From: Bacteroidota bacterium
Lineage (GTDB): Bacteria > Bacteroidota > Bacteroidia > Chitinophagales > Chitinophagaceae
Direction of reading: 5' to 3'
Length of the DNA stretch: 52,527 bases
Assembly: GCA_029561305.1 (NCBI GenBank)
Contig: JAKQJG010000113.1
Coordinates: 1-52,527, forward strand
Shown: one piece after another, positions 8,838 to 17,515 of the stretch
How positions within the stretch are numbered: position 1 is the first letter of the stretch
How the letters are laid out: every line of letters begins with the position of its first letter
Position numbers and translations under genes: made by a program
Notes under the pieces: generated by a model
What the model was told of the DNA's origin: nothing
The model's input: the letters and a program-made list of their open reading frames with translations, nothing else
The model's database searches: none

Positions 8838-9418
8838 TTATAGTATAGCTACATCAAATTTTCGGAAGATGGCCTTTACACTGCTTTCAGCTTCCTTATC
8901 AGAAAAATTTTTGCTGTTAACTTCATTGGTGGTCCATCCTTGCCATACAGTTTTGTCTGTATCCGTATCCGTCATGGTGATGGTGCCTTCCTTTACAGGC
9001 ACTCTCCTGTCGTCATATCCAACCAGTTGCGAAGGATAATACACGGAGAAGAAACGCCTGCTGTACGGATTGTAAAAAGTACGGGTAAAGGAACGGGAGT
9101 AAACAGGACTGCTTTGCTGCATTGTTGTTTTCTCTACCAGCACATCAAAGTTCAGCAGCACATCCGGATTTTTTTCGTTACCAGCTATCCCTGTTTTTCG
9201 AGTTCTTTGTCCACTACAGTTTTAATATGCTGTTCTGTAAAGGAGCTGGAATTTTTAGCTGCATCCTTTAGGTCGCCGGCTTCAGACCAGGCGTAAGTTT
9301 GGTTGTCGCTGAAGTTTACGGTTTCATCCTTTTGTACATGTGCGGTGGGGCCGCAACCAATCATGACAAATGAAACCAGGGCTGCGGAGCCCAGTAAGAT
9401 CATTTGCATCTTTTTCAT
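8838..9418 (-). pseudogene. DUF4136 lipoprotein gene split by a one-base frameshift
   Basis: Two minus-strand frames make one DUF4136 protein. The first part (9418 to 9185) has the lipoprotein signal MKKMQMILLGSAALVSFVMIGC and the family start (VNFSDNQTYAWSEAGDLKD), then hits TAG at 9187-9185. In the next frame the protein continues directly as IAGNEKNPDVLLNFDVLVEK and ends with the typical EGTITMTDTDTDKTVWQGW core and C-terminus. Restoring one base near 9188-9190 (a GGG on the coding strand) rejoins about 193 codons, the usual family length. Causes: true mutation, sequencing error, or slippage. A good terminator and lipobox remain, so inactivation is recent if real. Function of the family is unknown; these are outer-envelope lipoproteins. 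Confidence 0.75.
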
Positions 9419-9550
9419 AGTTGTAGTTTTTTAATTGCTTAATTGTGTAAGTACTTACTACAAAAAGTATGCGGTGGATGGCCAAAGAAATGTGAATGAC
9501 AGGAGAAATAGTAAAACTAAAATTGTTTAAAATAAATAGCGGGTAGGCTG

Positions 9551-10810
9551 TTAAAAAATAACATCAAGCGATTGACGGATGCTGGTATATACCATATCCA
9601 GTTCATCTTTTGTGATACAGTATGGCGGCATGATATACACTACATTGCCCAATGGCCGGAGAAAGATCCCCTTACTAAGATAATATTCATAAGCCCGGGA
9701 CTGGATAGAATTAAAATAAGAACTGGCTTCCCGGGTTTTCAATTCTATTGCAAGAATGGTTCCGAGTTGCCTTACTTCTTTTATTGAGGGGTGATCAGGG
9801 AGGGAGGCTGCAAATAATGCATGCGAGGAAACAATAGATGAGATTTGTTGCCGGCAGGTATCAGCATTTAAAATATCCATGCTGGCATTGGCTGCTGCAC
9901 AGGCAAGAGGGTTGGCGGTATAGGAATGCCCGTGAAAAAATGTTTTCAGTTTATCATCCGCATAAAACGCTTCGTATATTTTTTGAGAACAGGCCGTCAC
10001 TCCCAGGGGCATAAATCCACCAGTAATTCCTTTACTCAAACAAATAATATCGGGCTTATTTACCAGGTATTCAATAGCAAAGTTTTTACCGGTTCGGCCA
10101 AAACCTGTCATTACTTCATCAGCAATACAGATAATGTTATGTTCCTTTGCAAGACCCGTCAGTTCATCCAGGTATTGGGCCTCGTACATCAGCATACCGG
10201 CAGCACCTTGTACCAATGGTTCAAAAATGAAAGCTGCCACATTGTTGGTTTTTGCAACAGCTGCAAACTGTTCTTTCAGCAAATCAATATTTGCTGCTGT
10301 TGGCAAGGGCAATCTTTTTACTTCAAATAAAAAAGGATTGAATGCTGCGTTAAAGGCATTTCTTTCGGCTACACTCATAGCGCCAAATGTATCGCCATGG
10401 TATGCATTTTCAAATGCGATGATGGTTGTTTTTGTAATGCCCTGGTTATGCCAGTATTGTATGGCCATCTTTAATGCTACTTCAACAGATGTTGAACCAT
10501 CATCACTAAAAAAAACTTTTGAAAAGTTACGCGGCAACATACTGATGAGCTTTTTACTTAACTCTATAGCAGGAGTATGCGTAATACCGGCGAAAATTAC
10601 ATGCTCCAGTGTTTTTGCCTGTGCTGCAATTGCATTGGCAATGGCTTCGTTACAATGCCCGTGAATATTCACCCACCAGCTGGAAATAGCATCAATATAT
10701 TCTTTTCCATCAGCAGTATATAATGTGCAGTCTTTCGCTCTCACCACATGCAACGGTGCTGCTGCGGTTTTCATTTGTGTAAATGGATGCCAGATATAAT
10801 TCTCTTCCAT
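9551..10810 (-). CDS. bioA: Adenosylmethionine-8-amino-7-oxononanoate aminotransferase
   Basis: 419 residues, class III PLP aminotransferase. It transfers an amino group from S-adenosylmethionine to KAPA, giving DAPA in biotin synthesis. The start IWHPFTQM, the AISSWWVNIHGH segment and the SDDGSTSVEVALKM cofactor loop are hallmarks of BioA. The DEVMTGFGRTG motif and the Schiff-base lysine K260 in LSKGITGG are present. It is the last gene of bioB-bioF-bioD-bioA; only 3 bases separate it from bioD, so translation is probably coupled. No terminator is obvious in the 132 bases downstream. Confidence 0.96.
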   Translation of the reverse strand: MEENYIWHPFTQMKTAAAPLHVVRAKDCTLYTADGKEYIDAISSWWVNIHGHCNEAIANAIAAQAKTLEHVIFAGITHTPAIELSKKLISMLPRNFSKVFFSDDGSTSVEVALKMAIQYWHNQGITKTTIIAFENAYHGDTFGAMSVAERNAFNAAFNPFLFEVKRLPLPTAANIDLLKEQFAAVAKTNNVAAFIFEPLVQGAAGMLMYEAQYLDELTGLAKEHNIICIADEVMTGFGRTGKNFAIEYLVNKPDIICLSKGITGGFMPLGVTACSQKIYEAFYADDKLKTFFHGHSYTANPLACAAANASMDILNADTCRQQISSIVSSHALFAASLPDHPSIKEVRQLGTILAIELKTREASSYFNSIQSRAYEYYLSKGIFLRPLGNVVYIMPPYCITKDELDMVYTSIRQSLDVIF

Positions 10811-10813
10811 GAT

Positions 10814-11425
10814 TTACAAATGTAGGGAAACTGTTTTGGCAAAATCAGCGATCACCGCAGGAGTGATTACGTCAAATTGGGGAATAGAAAACAAGAGCGG
10901 CAGTTTAGTGTATTGCAAAATAAAATCCCTTGTTGATAAAAATTCTTGTCCACAAAAAACCAATCCTTTTACAGGAACACTTTTTTTGTGCATGGCTTCT
11001 GCCGTTAACAGGGTGTGATTGATACTGCCGAGATAATTGTTGCTCACCAGTATCACGGGTAAGTTCAATTGTTGCATTAAATCGATATTAAGAAAGCTGT
11101 TTGACAAAGGACTCATGATACCACCTGCGGTTTCAACTACAATCGAATTGTTTGTATTCGGCAATAAAAAATCTGCTGGCTTTATCTCAACTCCATCGAT
11201 TTCAGCCGCATAGTGCGGAGAGGCAGGGATAGTTAGTCGATATTTTTCCGGATGAACCTGGCAGTGGGGATTCGTAACATTTCTTTTAATAAAAATACTG
11301 TCGCTGTCATTCAACTCTCCTGCCTGTACCGGCTTCCAATAATCGTATCCCAATGCCTGGCAGATGACTGCGGAGCAAACTGTTTTGCCAATGCCTGTGT
11401 GTATACCTGCGATGATGATGTTCAT
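10814..11425 (-). CDS. bioD: Dethiobiotin synthetase
   Basis: 203 residues, close to the usual ~225. The P-loop GIHTGIGKT at residues 7-15 matches the BioD form GTDTxVGKT, followed by WKPVQAG with the catalytic Lys. ETAGGIMSPL is the conserved metal/substrate loop. It closes the ureido ring of DAPA with CO2 and ATP. It lies 31 bases after bioF and 3 bases before bioA in the minus-strand biotin operon. Confidence 0.95.
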   Translation of the reverse strand: MNIIIAGIHTGIGKTVCSAVICQALGYDYWKPVQAGELNDSDSIFIKRNVTNPHCQVHPEKYRLTIPASPHYAAEIDGVEIKPADFLLPNTNNSIVVETAGGIMSPLSNSFLNIDLMQQLNLPVILVSNNYLGSINHTLLTAEAMHKKSVPVKGLVFCGQEFLSTRDFILQYTKLPLLFSIPQFDVITPAVIADFAKTVSLHL

Positions 11426-11456
11426 GGGTATCTATTTATAATTAAGAAACAGAATT

Positions 11457-12572
11457 TCAATAACTGAAGTTCATTATTTCAGTAAACATTCTGTCAATTT
11501 CTTCATTGCTGTTAAAACTATGGAGGCAGATCCGGATCCGTTCTTTTCCCACAGGCACAGTCGGCGCCAAAATGGGGCGAACAAAAAAACCCTTGTCAAA
11601 CAAATAAGTTGCCATTGCTTTTGTATTAAAATTATCCCCCACTATGATACCTTGTACAGGTGAATAACTTTCTATAAATCCAATTGAAGTTTCCGCCGCT
11701 ATCTTACTTCTAAAATATTGTATCAACTCATGAAGTTTTCCCCTGTCTGCAGCAGGCAATAAGCTGTAAGCCTTTTGAATCAACAAATAATTATGCGGTG
11801 GCAATGCAGTGGTATAAATAAAACTCCTTGCCTGGTTAAGTAAAAAATTACGCAGCACATTACTGCCGGTAACCACGGCCCCATGTAAGCCTAAAGCTTT
11901 ACCAAATGTATGCACCACGGCATACACGTCATTTTGCAAATTATACTTACATACAAGCCCATCTCCTTTCTCACCATACACACCTGTTGCATGTGCCTCA
12001 TCCACTACCAGCAAGGCATCGTGTTTTTTGCAAATGGCTGCAATTGCTGGCATGGGTGCCTCATCCCCATCCATTGAATAAATAGACTCCACTGCCACGA
12101 TCTTTTTGCCCGTTGCATTGTTTAATTTCTTCTCCAGGTCTGCCAGATCATTGTGTTTAAAGCGCAGGCGGTTGGCATAACTCAGTCTCATGCCATCGAT
12201 TATACTGGCATGTATATATTCATCAGAAATATAGGTATCTCCTTTACCCGCAAGGCAACTAAACAAGCCCACATTGGCCATATAGCCAGTGTTGAATATT
12301 AAGGCCGCATCACGGGCATGAAAGCCAGCAATCAACTGTTCTGTTTCTTCTGCTAGTTGCGAATTACCGGTGATAGAGCGGCTGCCAGTAGCACCCGAGG
12401 GAAGATCAGTATTATCAATAGTAAGCAACCCGCTTTTTGCAAAACCGAAATAGTCGTTGCTGCTGAAATCAATTTTACCATCTGCAAACAGTAACGAACG
12501 AAAAGTGCCGTAAGTTTTTTTTTCATCCAGCTTTTGCTGAAGGTATGCGTCAAAGTGTTGATTGCTGTTCAT
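11457..12572 (-). CDS. bioF: 8-amino-7-oxononanoate synthase
   Basis: Alpha-oxoamine synthase that condenses pimeloyl-thioester with alanine, the first committed step of biotin ring assembly. Conserved PLP-family features: DFSSNDYFGFA, GATGSRSITGN, DEAHATGVYGEKGDG, and the Schiff-base Lys in HTFGKALGLHG. The frame extends upstream to a TTG at 12647, but ATG 12572 is chosen. It is preceded by AGGA at good spacing, it gives the standard N-terminus (371 residues), and the upstream codons run through a palindromic repeat element. It lies in the operon between bioB and bioD. Confidence 0.94.
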   Translation of the reverse strand: MNSNQHFDAYLQQKLDEKKTYGTFRSLLFADGKIDFSSNDYFGFAKSGLLTIDNTDLPSGATGSRSITGNSQLAEETEQLIAGFHARDAALIFNTGYMANVGLFSCLAGKGDTYISDEYIHASIIDGMRLSYANRLRFKHNDLADLEKKLNNATGKKIVAVESIYSMDGDEAPMPAIAAICKKHDALLVVDEAHATGVYGEKGDGLVCKYNLQNDVYAVVHTFGKALGLHGAVVTGSNVLRNFLLNQARSFIYTTALPPHNYLLIQKAYSLLPAADRGKLHELIQYFRSKIAAETSIGFIESYSPVQGIIVGDNFNTKAMATYLFDKGFFVRPILAPTVPVGKERIRICLHSFNSNEEIDRMFTEIMNFSY

Positions 12573-12580
12573 ATTTCCTG

Positions 12581-12709
12581 GGTGGGTCACTCCCCAAGAG
12601 TGGCTCACCCCGTTAGTTAAATTAGCTGTTACAAACAAAGATGACAACTCCTCCTAGTTGTCATCTGAAAAAACATATGAGGTGAGCCGCCCTTAGGGGG
12701 CGACCCACC
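12581..12709. repeat. REP/BIME-like element between bioB and bioF
   Basis: Two 29-nt copies lie in inverted orientation at 12581-12609 and 12681-12709. Both have outer arms GGTGGGTC and GGCTCACC (in the orientation of copy 1). Their inner stems differ in a paired way: ACTC/GAGT in copy 1 and GCCC/GGGC in copy 2, with pentaloops of CCCAA and CCTAA. Between them lies a perfect 10-bp palindrome (12640-12649 / 12656-12665, 6-nt loop). The arrangement resembles BIMEs built from REP sequences. It must be transcribed in the bio operon mRNA and could affect its processing or stability. Confidence 0.75.
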
Positions 12710-12711
12710 TG

Positions 12712-13692
12712 TTAAGCCATTTCTTTTTCTTGCACATCCTTAAATGCTTTTCTCGGCGTTAATCCCAGCATTTTAAACATCTGCATGTCTGTATCAAAAT
12801 CAGGATTGGGAGTGGTTAATAATTTTTCCCCTGCAAAGATCGAATTAGCGCCAGCCATAAAACACAGTGCCTGCTCTGCAATAGACATGTCATTCCTTCC
12901 TGCACTCAGTCTTACCACACTCTTAGGCATCAATATCCTGGCTGTGGCGATCATGCGAAGCATTTCATCAATACCAATCCGTTCGTTATTTTCTAATGGG
13001 GTACCCTTTACCGCTACCAATGCATTGATGGGCACAGAATCCGGGTGTACTTCCATAGTGCTTAAAGTATGCAGCATCTTGATCCTGTCTTCATCTGTTT
13101 CACCCAGGCCAACAATACCACCACAACAAACACTCAGCTTTGCCTTACGCACATTATTCAGTGTATTAAGCCTGTCTTCAAAAGTCCTGGTGGTAATGAT
13201 GTTATTATAATTATCATTGCTGGTATCAATATTATGATTGTAGGCAAAGCAGCCAGCTTCCTTCAAACGTTCTGCCTGTTCGTAAGTAAGCATACCCAGT
13301 GTGCAGCAAACTTCCAGGCCCATATCATTTACTTCACTTACCATTTCCAGTACCCGGTCAAAGTCGCGGTTATCACGCACTTCCCTCCAGGCCGCACCCA
13401 TACACAATCTTGAGGCACCATTTGCTTTTGCAACAGCGGCTCTCTCTTTTACCTTTTCCACCGTCATCAGTGGTTCCACTTCCACATCGGTATTATACCG
13501 GGCTGCCTGCGGACAATAGGCACAATCTTCTTTGCAGCCCCCTGTTTTGATAGATATCAAGCTGCTGATCTGCACTTCTGCATAGGCTTTGTTTTGCCTG
13601 TGTACCGTGGCAGCTTCAAATATTAAGTCTAATAATGGGCGATTGTATATTTCCTGTATTTCACTGAGTGTCCAATTATTTCTTATGGTCAT
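12712..13692 (-). CDS. bioB: Biotin synthase
   Basis: 326 residues, radical SAM enzyme that inserts sulphur into dethiobiotin. The [4Fe-4S] motif is C53-x3-C57-x2-C60 in TGGCKEDCAYCPQ. The YNHNIDTS, CCGGIVGLGET and SAGRNDMS segments carry the other conserved BioB residues (second cluster and substrate binding). First gene of the minus-strand biotin operon, with a TAnnTTTG element 19 bases upstream. A repeat element of 129 bases separates it from bioF, so it could be expressed differently from the downstream genes. Confidence 0.97.
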   Translation of the reverse strand: MTIRNNWTLSEIQEIYNRPLLDLIFEAATVHRQNKAYAEVQISSLISIKTGGCKEDCAYCPQAARYNTDVEVEPLMTVEKVKERAAVAKANGASRLCMGAAWREVRDNRDFDRVLEMVSEVNDMGLEVCCTLGMLTYEQAERLKEAGCFAYNHNIDTSNDNYNNIITTRTFEDRLNTLNNVRKAKLSVCCGGIVGLGETDEDRIKMLHTLSTMEVHPDSVPINALVAVKGTPLENNERIGIDEMLRMIATARILMPKSVVRLSAGRNDMSIAEQALCFMAGANSIFAGEKLLTTPNPDFDTDMQMFKMLGLTPRKAFKDVQEKEMA

Positions 13693-13710
13693 AAGTGCAC
13701 TTTTTATTTA

Positions 13711-13718
13711 CAAATATA
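13711..13718 (-). promoter_or_regulatory. Putative -7 element of the biotin operon
   Basis: On the minus strand TATATTTG matches TAnnTTTG exactly. The transcript would start near 13707, leaving a leader of about 15 nt before the bioB ATG. No clear TTG -33 element is found. A heptamer array (13739-13777) occupies the expected upstream region. Confidence 0.5.
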
Positions 13719-13738
13719 TAGCCTCACACTCGTTCTGA

Positions 13739-13777
13739 ATTGAATATTGAGCATTGCACATTGCTTATTGAATATTT
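13739..13777. repeat. Degenerate 7-nt-period array (ATTGnnn)
   Basis: ATTG occurs at 13739, 13746, 13753, 13760 and 13767, exactly 7 bases apart, with a sixth unit ATTT at 13774. It lies between panB and bioB, in the upstream promoter area of the biotin operon. Confidence 0.65.
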
Positions 13778-13793
13778 TATTTTTTTTCCTCAA

Positions 13794-13809
13794 AAAATTG
13801 CGCAATTTT
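13794..13809 (-). terminator. Possible weak terminator of panB
   Basis: A perfect 16-nt palindrome (AAAATTGC GCAATTTT) lies 25 bases past the panB stop. With a 4-nt loop the stem is 6 bp and mostly A-T, and on the minus strand it is followed by TT then GAGG. It is a weak terminator at best and could be a protein-binding dyad instead. Confidence 0.3.
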
Positions 13810-13833
13810 CAAGAATCATTATTCAATCTTCAA

Positions 13834-14649
13834 TTAATACGACTCGCTCTCATTCGGAAAATCCCTGCTCTTCACATCCTTTACATATTGCTGGATAGCA
13901 CTTGTGATCTGTTCATCCATATTTAAATAACGGCGTAGAAACCGGGGTTTAAATTCTGTATTGATGCCAAGCATATCATGCATTACCAGCACTTGTCCAT
14001 CACAATGTCCACCAGCACCAATACCAATGGTTGGTATGGTTAAACTCTCAGTAACTTCTTTTGCCAGCGCTGCCGGAATTTTTTCAAGCACAATGGCAAA
14101 GCATCCTGCTTCTTCGAGCAGCAATGCATCCTTTCTTAATTTATTGGCTTCTTCCTCATCGGTTGCCCTGACTACATAGGTGCCAAACTTATTAATGCTT
14201 TGTGGTGTCAGGCCCAGGTGCCCCATAACGGGTATGCCTGCACTCACGATCTTTTTTACAGAGTCCAGCACTTCTTCACCACCTTCCAGCTTTACGGTGT
14301 GGCCGCCACTTTCTTTCATGATGCGGATGGCACTTGCCAATGCTATCTCAGAATTGGACTGGTAGTAACCAAATGGAATATCCACCACTACCAATGATCT
14401 TTCACGTGCCCTTACCACACTTTGTGCATGATAGATCATCTGGTCGAGCGTGATAGGCAAGGTGGTGGTATGACCGGCCATAACGTTGCTGGCGCTGTCG
14501 CCTACCAATATAATATCAATACCCGCCTGGTCAAATAACTTGGCGAAGGAAAAATCATAGGCCGTGATCATGGAGATTTTTTCCCCGGCGGCCTTCATTT
14601 TTTGAATGGTGTTGGTGGTAACTTTCTTGTATTCTTTTTCAGGAGCCAT
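13834..14649 (-). CDS. panB: 3-methyl-2-oxobutanoate hydroxymethyltransferase
   Basis: 271 residues, the usual length. It transfers a hydroxymethyl group from methylene-THF to alpha-ketoisovalerate, giving ketopantoate for pantothenate and CoA. Family motifs: [32 protein letters not shown] with the metal-binding Asp, [16 protein letters not shown], and [18 protein letters not shown]. Located upstream of the biotin operon on the same strand but separated by 141 bases containing repeats and a palindrome, so probably transcribed separately. Both loci supply cofactors for fatty acid synthesis. Confidence 0.96.
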   Translation of the reverse strand: MAPEKEYKKVTTNTIQKMKAAGEKISMITAYDFSFAKLFDQAGIDIILVGDSASNVMAGHTTTLPITLDQMIYHAQSVVRARERSLVVVDIPFGYYQSNSEIALASAIRIMKESGGHTVKLEGGEEVLDSVKKIVSAGIPVMGHLGLTPQSINKFGTYVVRATDEEEANKLRKDALLLEEAGCFAIVLEKIPAALAKEVTESLTIPTIGIGAGGHCDGQVLVMHDMLGINTEFKPRFLRRYLNMDEQITSAIQQYVKDVKSRDFPNESESY

Positions 14650-14828
14650 AAAATTGATTTAATGGTGAAGCGGTTCTTTTAGAAAACCTGTGAGAGTAAT
14701 GGCCCTGCATTAGAATAAAACAATACTCAGGATAAATGACAGCGTAAATGTAGAAAAGATTTTGGGAAAAAGAAATAGTTGAAAAAAATGATAATTTCTA
14801 TTTGCATAAAGGTTATAAATTTATTTAT

Positions 14829-15365
14829 ATGTTTAACTCTTTTTTGAAGAAGAAGAAAACAGGCCTTATGCTGATCCTGGTTCTTGGAGTGCTATTTAGC
14901 TTAGTGGGATTTATAACACTCACTAAGGATGCCAGTCTGGGGCTTGATAACTGTGAAGTAATAACCGGGAAAGTGGCTTTTAAAGATATTATCCGGATAA
15001 AGCGTTATAAGTATAAAAAAAATCACTTCCTCTTTAGCTTGTCAAATTCCAATCAATCCTTTATCATCTTTCGAAGCAGTGAAGGGTATTCAGACCTGGA
15101 TTATCAAATCCGTCAAGGAGATACTTTAAAAGTTTACTTCAAAACTGCAAAAAACGGTTACAACAAAAAGGTGTACCAGGTTGAAAAAGGAGACAGGGTT
15201 TTGGTAAGCATTGATGACTTTAAGAATACATCTGCCCCGATCACTGTATTGTTCCTGTTTACTGGTTTATTCCTTATTGTACATGTTGTTTTATCATTCA
15301 AAAAAATGAGTATTGCAAACCTGCTGACAAGTATTGTTGATATAGCTTCACGGAAAATGAAATAA
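14829..15365 (+). CDS. Small two-helix membrane protein, unknown function
   Basis: 178 residues from ATG 14829; an in-frame TTG at 14802 is less likely. After a basic stretch (FLKKKKTG) comes a hydrophobic helix (LMLILVLGVLFSLVGFITL), then a ~95-residue soluble, Lys/Tyr-rich beta-like region. A second helix follows (APITVLFLFTGLFLIVHVVL) near residues 137-158, with a short basic tail. I do not recognise a family. The layout suggests an inner-membrane protein with an extracytoplasmic middle domain. It is a lone plus-strand gene between minus-strand operons. Confidence 0.65.
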   Translation: MFNSFLKKKKTGLMLILVLGVLFSLVGFITLTKDASLGLDNCEVITGKVAFKDIIRIKRYKYKKNHFLFSLSNSNQSFIIFRSSEGYSDLDYQIRQGDTLKVYFKTAKNGYNKKVYQVEKGDRVLVSIDDFKNTSAPITVLFLFTGLFLIVHVVLSFKKMSIANLLTSIVDIASRKMK

Positions 15366-15402
15366 TAAAAGCACAACCAGAGAGGTAATCTTTAATAACG
15401 CC

Positions 15403-16848
15403 TCACCTCATCGAATACAAAGAATAAAACTGTATCCCCGGTTTTCCTTCCAATACCACCAGTTGCTCTTTCTTTTGCCCACCCGTTCCCTGCGTGGTAA
15501 CAGTAAGCGTATTGACACCCCTGTCGAGTGGTATACGGGTATAAAAAATCGTACCCGGCAGCGACTGCCAGTTACGGGTATCTGCTTTTTCTGTGGCCCG
15601 GTTAAAGATCTTTAGTCCAAGTGCAACTAACTCCCGGGCTGCCTCCTCGTTTTTTTCTTTCTTTGTTTTATTCTGTTTATCGTTCCGTTTAGGCGTGAGC
15701 GCCAGTTCTGTAAGTTTCTTCAATGCCATCCGGCTGAGAGCCGTAGCGAGTTCCTTACCAAACCGCTGCTGTAGTGTTTTTTCTGCCACCACATTAATGT
15801 TCTCTGCTTTTTCAAGAGAATACAACGCACCTGATAAACTAATACTGCCGGAAGTATATGCCATGGGCTGCGGAACATATTTTGGCAATGCTACAGCAAA
15901 CATTTGTATATCTGATAAGCGTAGATTACTGTTATAGCCCTGTATCGTATTATCAAAAGGGTAATTATAAAAACCAGCATTATCCCGGAAAAAATAATTT
16001 CCACCGTTGGCAATAATATTAAACTGTATGGTTTGCTGATCTTTTACCGGGGCCATGCCGCTCTCCCAAAAAATAACTGCTTCACCGCCTTCTGCCGCAG
16101 GCGCATGTTTATAGGTCAGGTCAAACAGTTTTTCATAACGTTCAAGCTCAGCCGAAAAACCCATTTTACTGGCAGTACGCAGCACATCCTTTTTTAATTG
16201 CATGGGGATTTTTACACCGTAGTATTCATTGCTGTTATTTAAAAACAGATCTGCTGCATTCCTGTAAGCAATAAAAGCATTGTTAATATCATTGGCTTTT
16301 TCATATACCACCCCCTGCAGTATCATCGCAAAAGCATCGCCACTGTATTTACCTTCTTTACCATTGTTCTTATCCTCCTGCCTGTTCGATTGAAGGGCAA
16401 TCCTTCTTACTTCCACCAGGGCAGCTTCCATATCACCCAGGTAACAATAATTAAGCGCCTTGTAGTAATACAGCATGAAAGTTTCAAAATCCTCTGGCTG
16501 GTATTTGGTTAACATGGGATTCAACAGCTGCGTTGCAAGCACATCCTTCACAGATTTACGGCTATCTTCGATGGCGAGGTCGGCTTCGTTCAGATAACGG
16601 TTGCTGCTGTCATACTGTTGCATCAGGTGCAGGGTCCTGCCTTTTTCCATGAGGTACAACACCCGGTTACGGTCTGCTTTCAGCAAGCCGATTTTATCAA
16701 GATCATCATTGGCTTTTGAGAAATTTCCGGCAGCAAGACCGTCATGATATCCCTGTATCCGCTGGTAGTACGTAGCACAGGACTGCAGCATCATTAATAT
16801 GCTGATCCCTGCAACTAATTTTGCCCCTTTTTGTACAAATGAAAACAT
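15403..16848 (-). CDS. Lipoprotein with TPR-like helices, LpoB-operon partner
   Basis: 481 residues with lipoprotein signal ending LQSC24. Residues ~30-250 are helical repeats of TPR type (LMEKGRTLHLMQQYDSSNRYL, YYYKALNYCYLGDMEAALVEVRR, NNAFIAYRNAADLF). The C-terminal half is beta-rich and ends with a sheet-forming region (IPLDRGVNTLTVTTQG). It resembles a widespread uncharacterised group of envelope lipoproteins (COG3014-like), recognised from memory and not searched. It is the last gene of a three-gene operon after the LpoB-like lipoprotein, which suggests a role in envelope or peptidoglycan maintenance. Confidence 0.75.
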   Translation of the reverse strand: MFSFVQKGAKLVAGISILMMLQSCATYYQRIQGYHDGLAAGNFSKANDDLDKIGLLKADRNRVLYLMEKGRTLHLMQQYDSSNRYLNEADLAIEDSRKSVKDVLATQLLNPMLTKYQPEDFETFMLYYYKALNYCYLGDMEAALVEVRRIALQSNRQEDKNNGKEGKYSGDAFAMILQGVVYEKANDINNAFIAYRNAADLFLNNSNEYYGVKIPMQLKKDVLRTASKMGFSAELERYEKLFDLTYKHAPAAEGGEAVIFWESGMAPVKDQQTIQFNIIANGGNYFFRDNAGFYNYPFDNTIQGYNSNLRLSDIQMFAVALPKYVPQPMAYTSGSISLSGALYSLEKAENINVVAEKTLQQRFGKELATALSRMALKKLTELALTPKRNDKQNKTKKEKNEEAARELVALGLKIFNRATEKADTRNWQSLPGTIFYTRIPLDRGVNTLTVTTQGTGGQKKEQLVVLEGKPGIQFYSLYSMR

Positions 16849-16884
16849 GCGGTGGAATTAGAAGATAAAGTCTGTCCGTTACCG

Positions 16885-17469
16885 TTAGTTCTTTACATAT
16901 TTGGCTATCTTCTTGTCACCTATCCACACCACTTCATTGGTCTGGATATCGGTCAACTCCAGGTTTACCTGGTAGTACACCACTCTTTTTTTCTTGTGCT
17001 CATCCACTATTGAATTAATAGAACCCTGCAATATATAGTCGGCACCCACTTCCATCCCAAACTTTTTCATAGTGCTGGCGGTAGCGTTTGTTTGCTGGTC
17101 TGCTTTTTCTGCCCTCAATTCTTCTCTTTTTTTACCGGCCTGCACCACCCTTACTTTCTGCGTTTTGATGAATGCCTGTTCAAGGTCTTTTACAAAAGTT
17201 TCTGCTTCTATATGTTCATGACTTTTATTATCAACCAGGCCGCAGATCACTACAGGTTTCTGCCCGCCTTTGGCCTGCATAAAATTGGTTAGCCACACAG
17301 CTTTTAATACATCATCGGTTAATTGTTCTGCGGTTAGCCGGCTGTCGGTATTATTCCACCTTCCACTGATGTCAATCTGTTCTTCCGGGCTAATACGGGT
17401 TACTTTGCGGTTGCAGGAAAAAATAGTTATGGTAAAAACAATGAGTACAAGCGTAAATATCCTGTTCAT
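16885..17469 (-). CDS. LpoB-like lipoprotein
   Basis: 194 residues. The signal peptide ends TIFSC19 (lipobox-like). The core ISGRWNNTDSRLTAEQLTDD, KPVVICGLVDNKSHEHIEAE, FGMEVGADYILQGSI and LELTDIQTNEVVWIGDKKI follows the LpoB fold. In enterobacteria LpoB is an outer-membrane lipoprotein that activates PBP1B. In Bacteroidota the partner is not established, so the PBP link is by homology only. It lies 36 bases upstream of the TPR-like lipoprotein gene and is co-directional with the small secreted protein upstream. Confidence 0.8.
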   Translation of the reverse strand: MNRIFTLVLIVFTITIFSCNRKVTRISPEEQIDISGRWNNTDSRLTAEQLTDDVLKAVWLTNFMQAKGGQKPVVICGLVDNKSHEHIEAETFVKDLEQAFIKTQKVRVVQAGKKREELRAEKADQQTNATASTMKKFGMEVGADYILQGSINSIVDEHKKKRVVYYQVNLELTDIQTNEVVWIGDKKIAKYVKN

Positions 17470-17515
17470 AAATTGATTTGATTATGATTAATAATATGGT
17501 TTTACAAAAAGCAGT

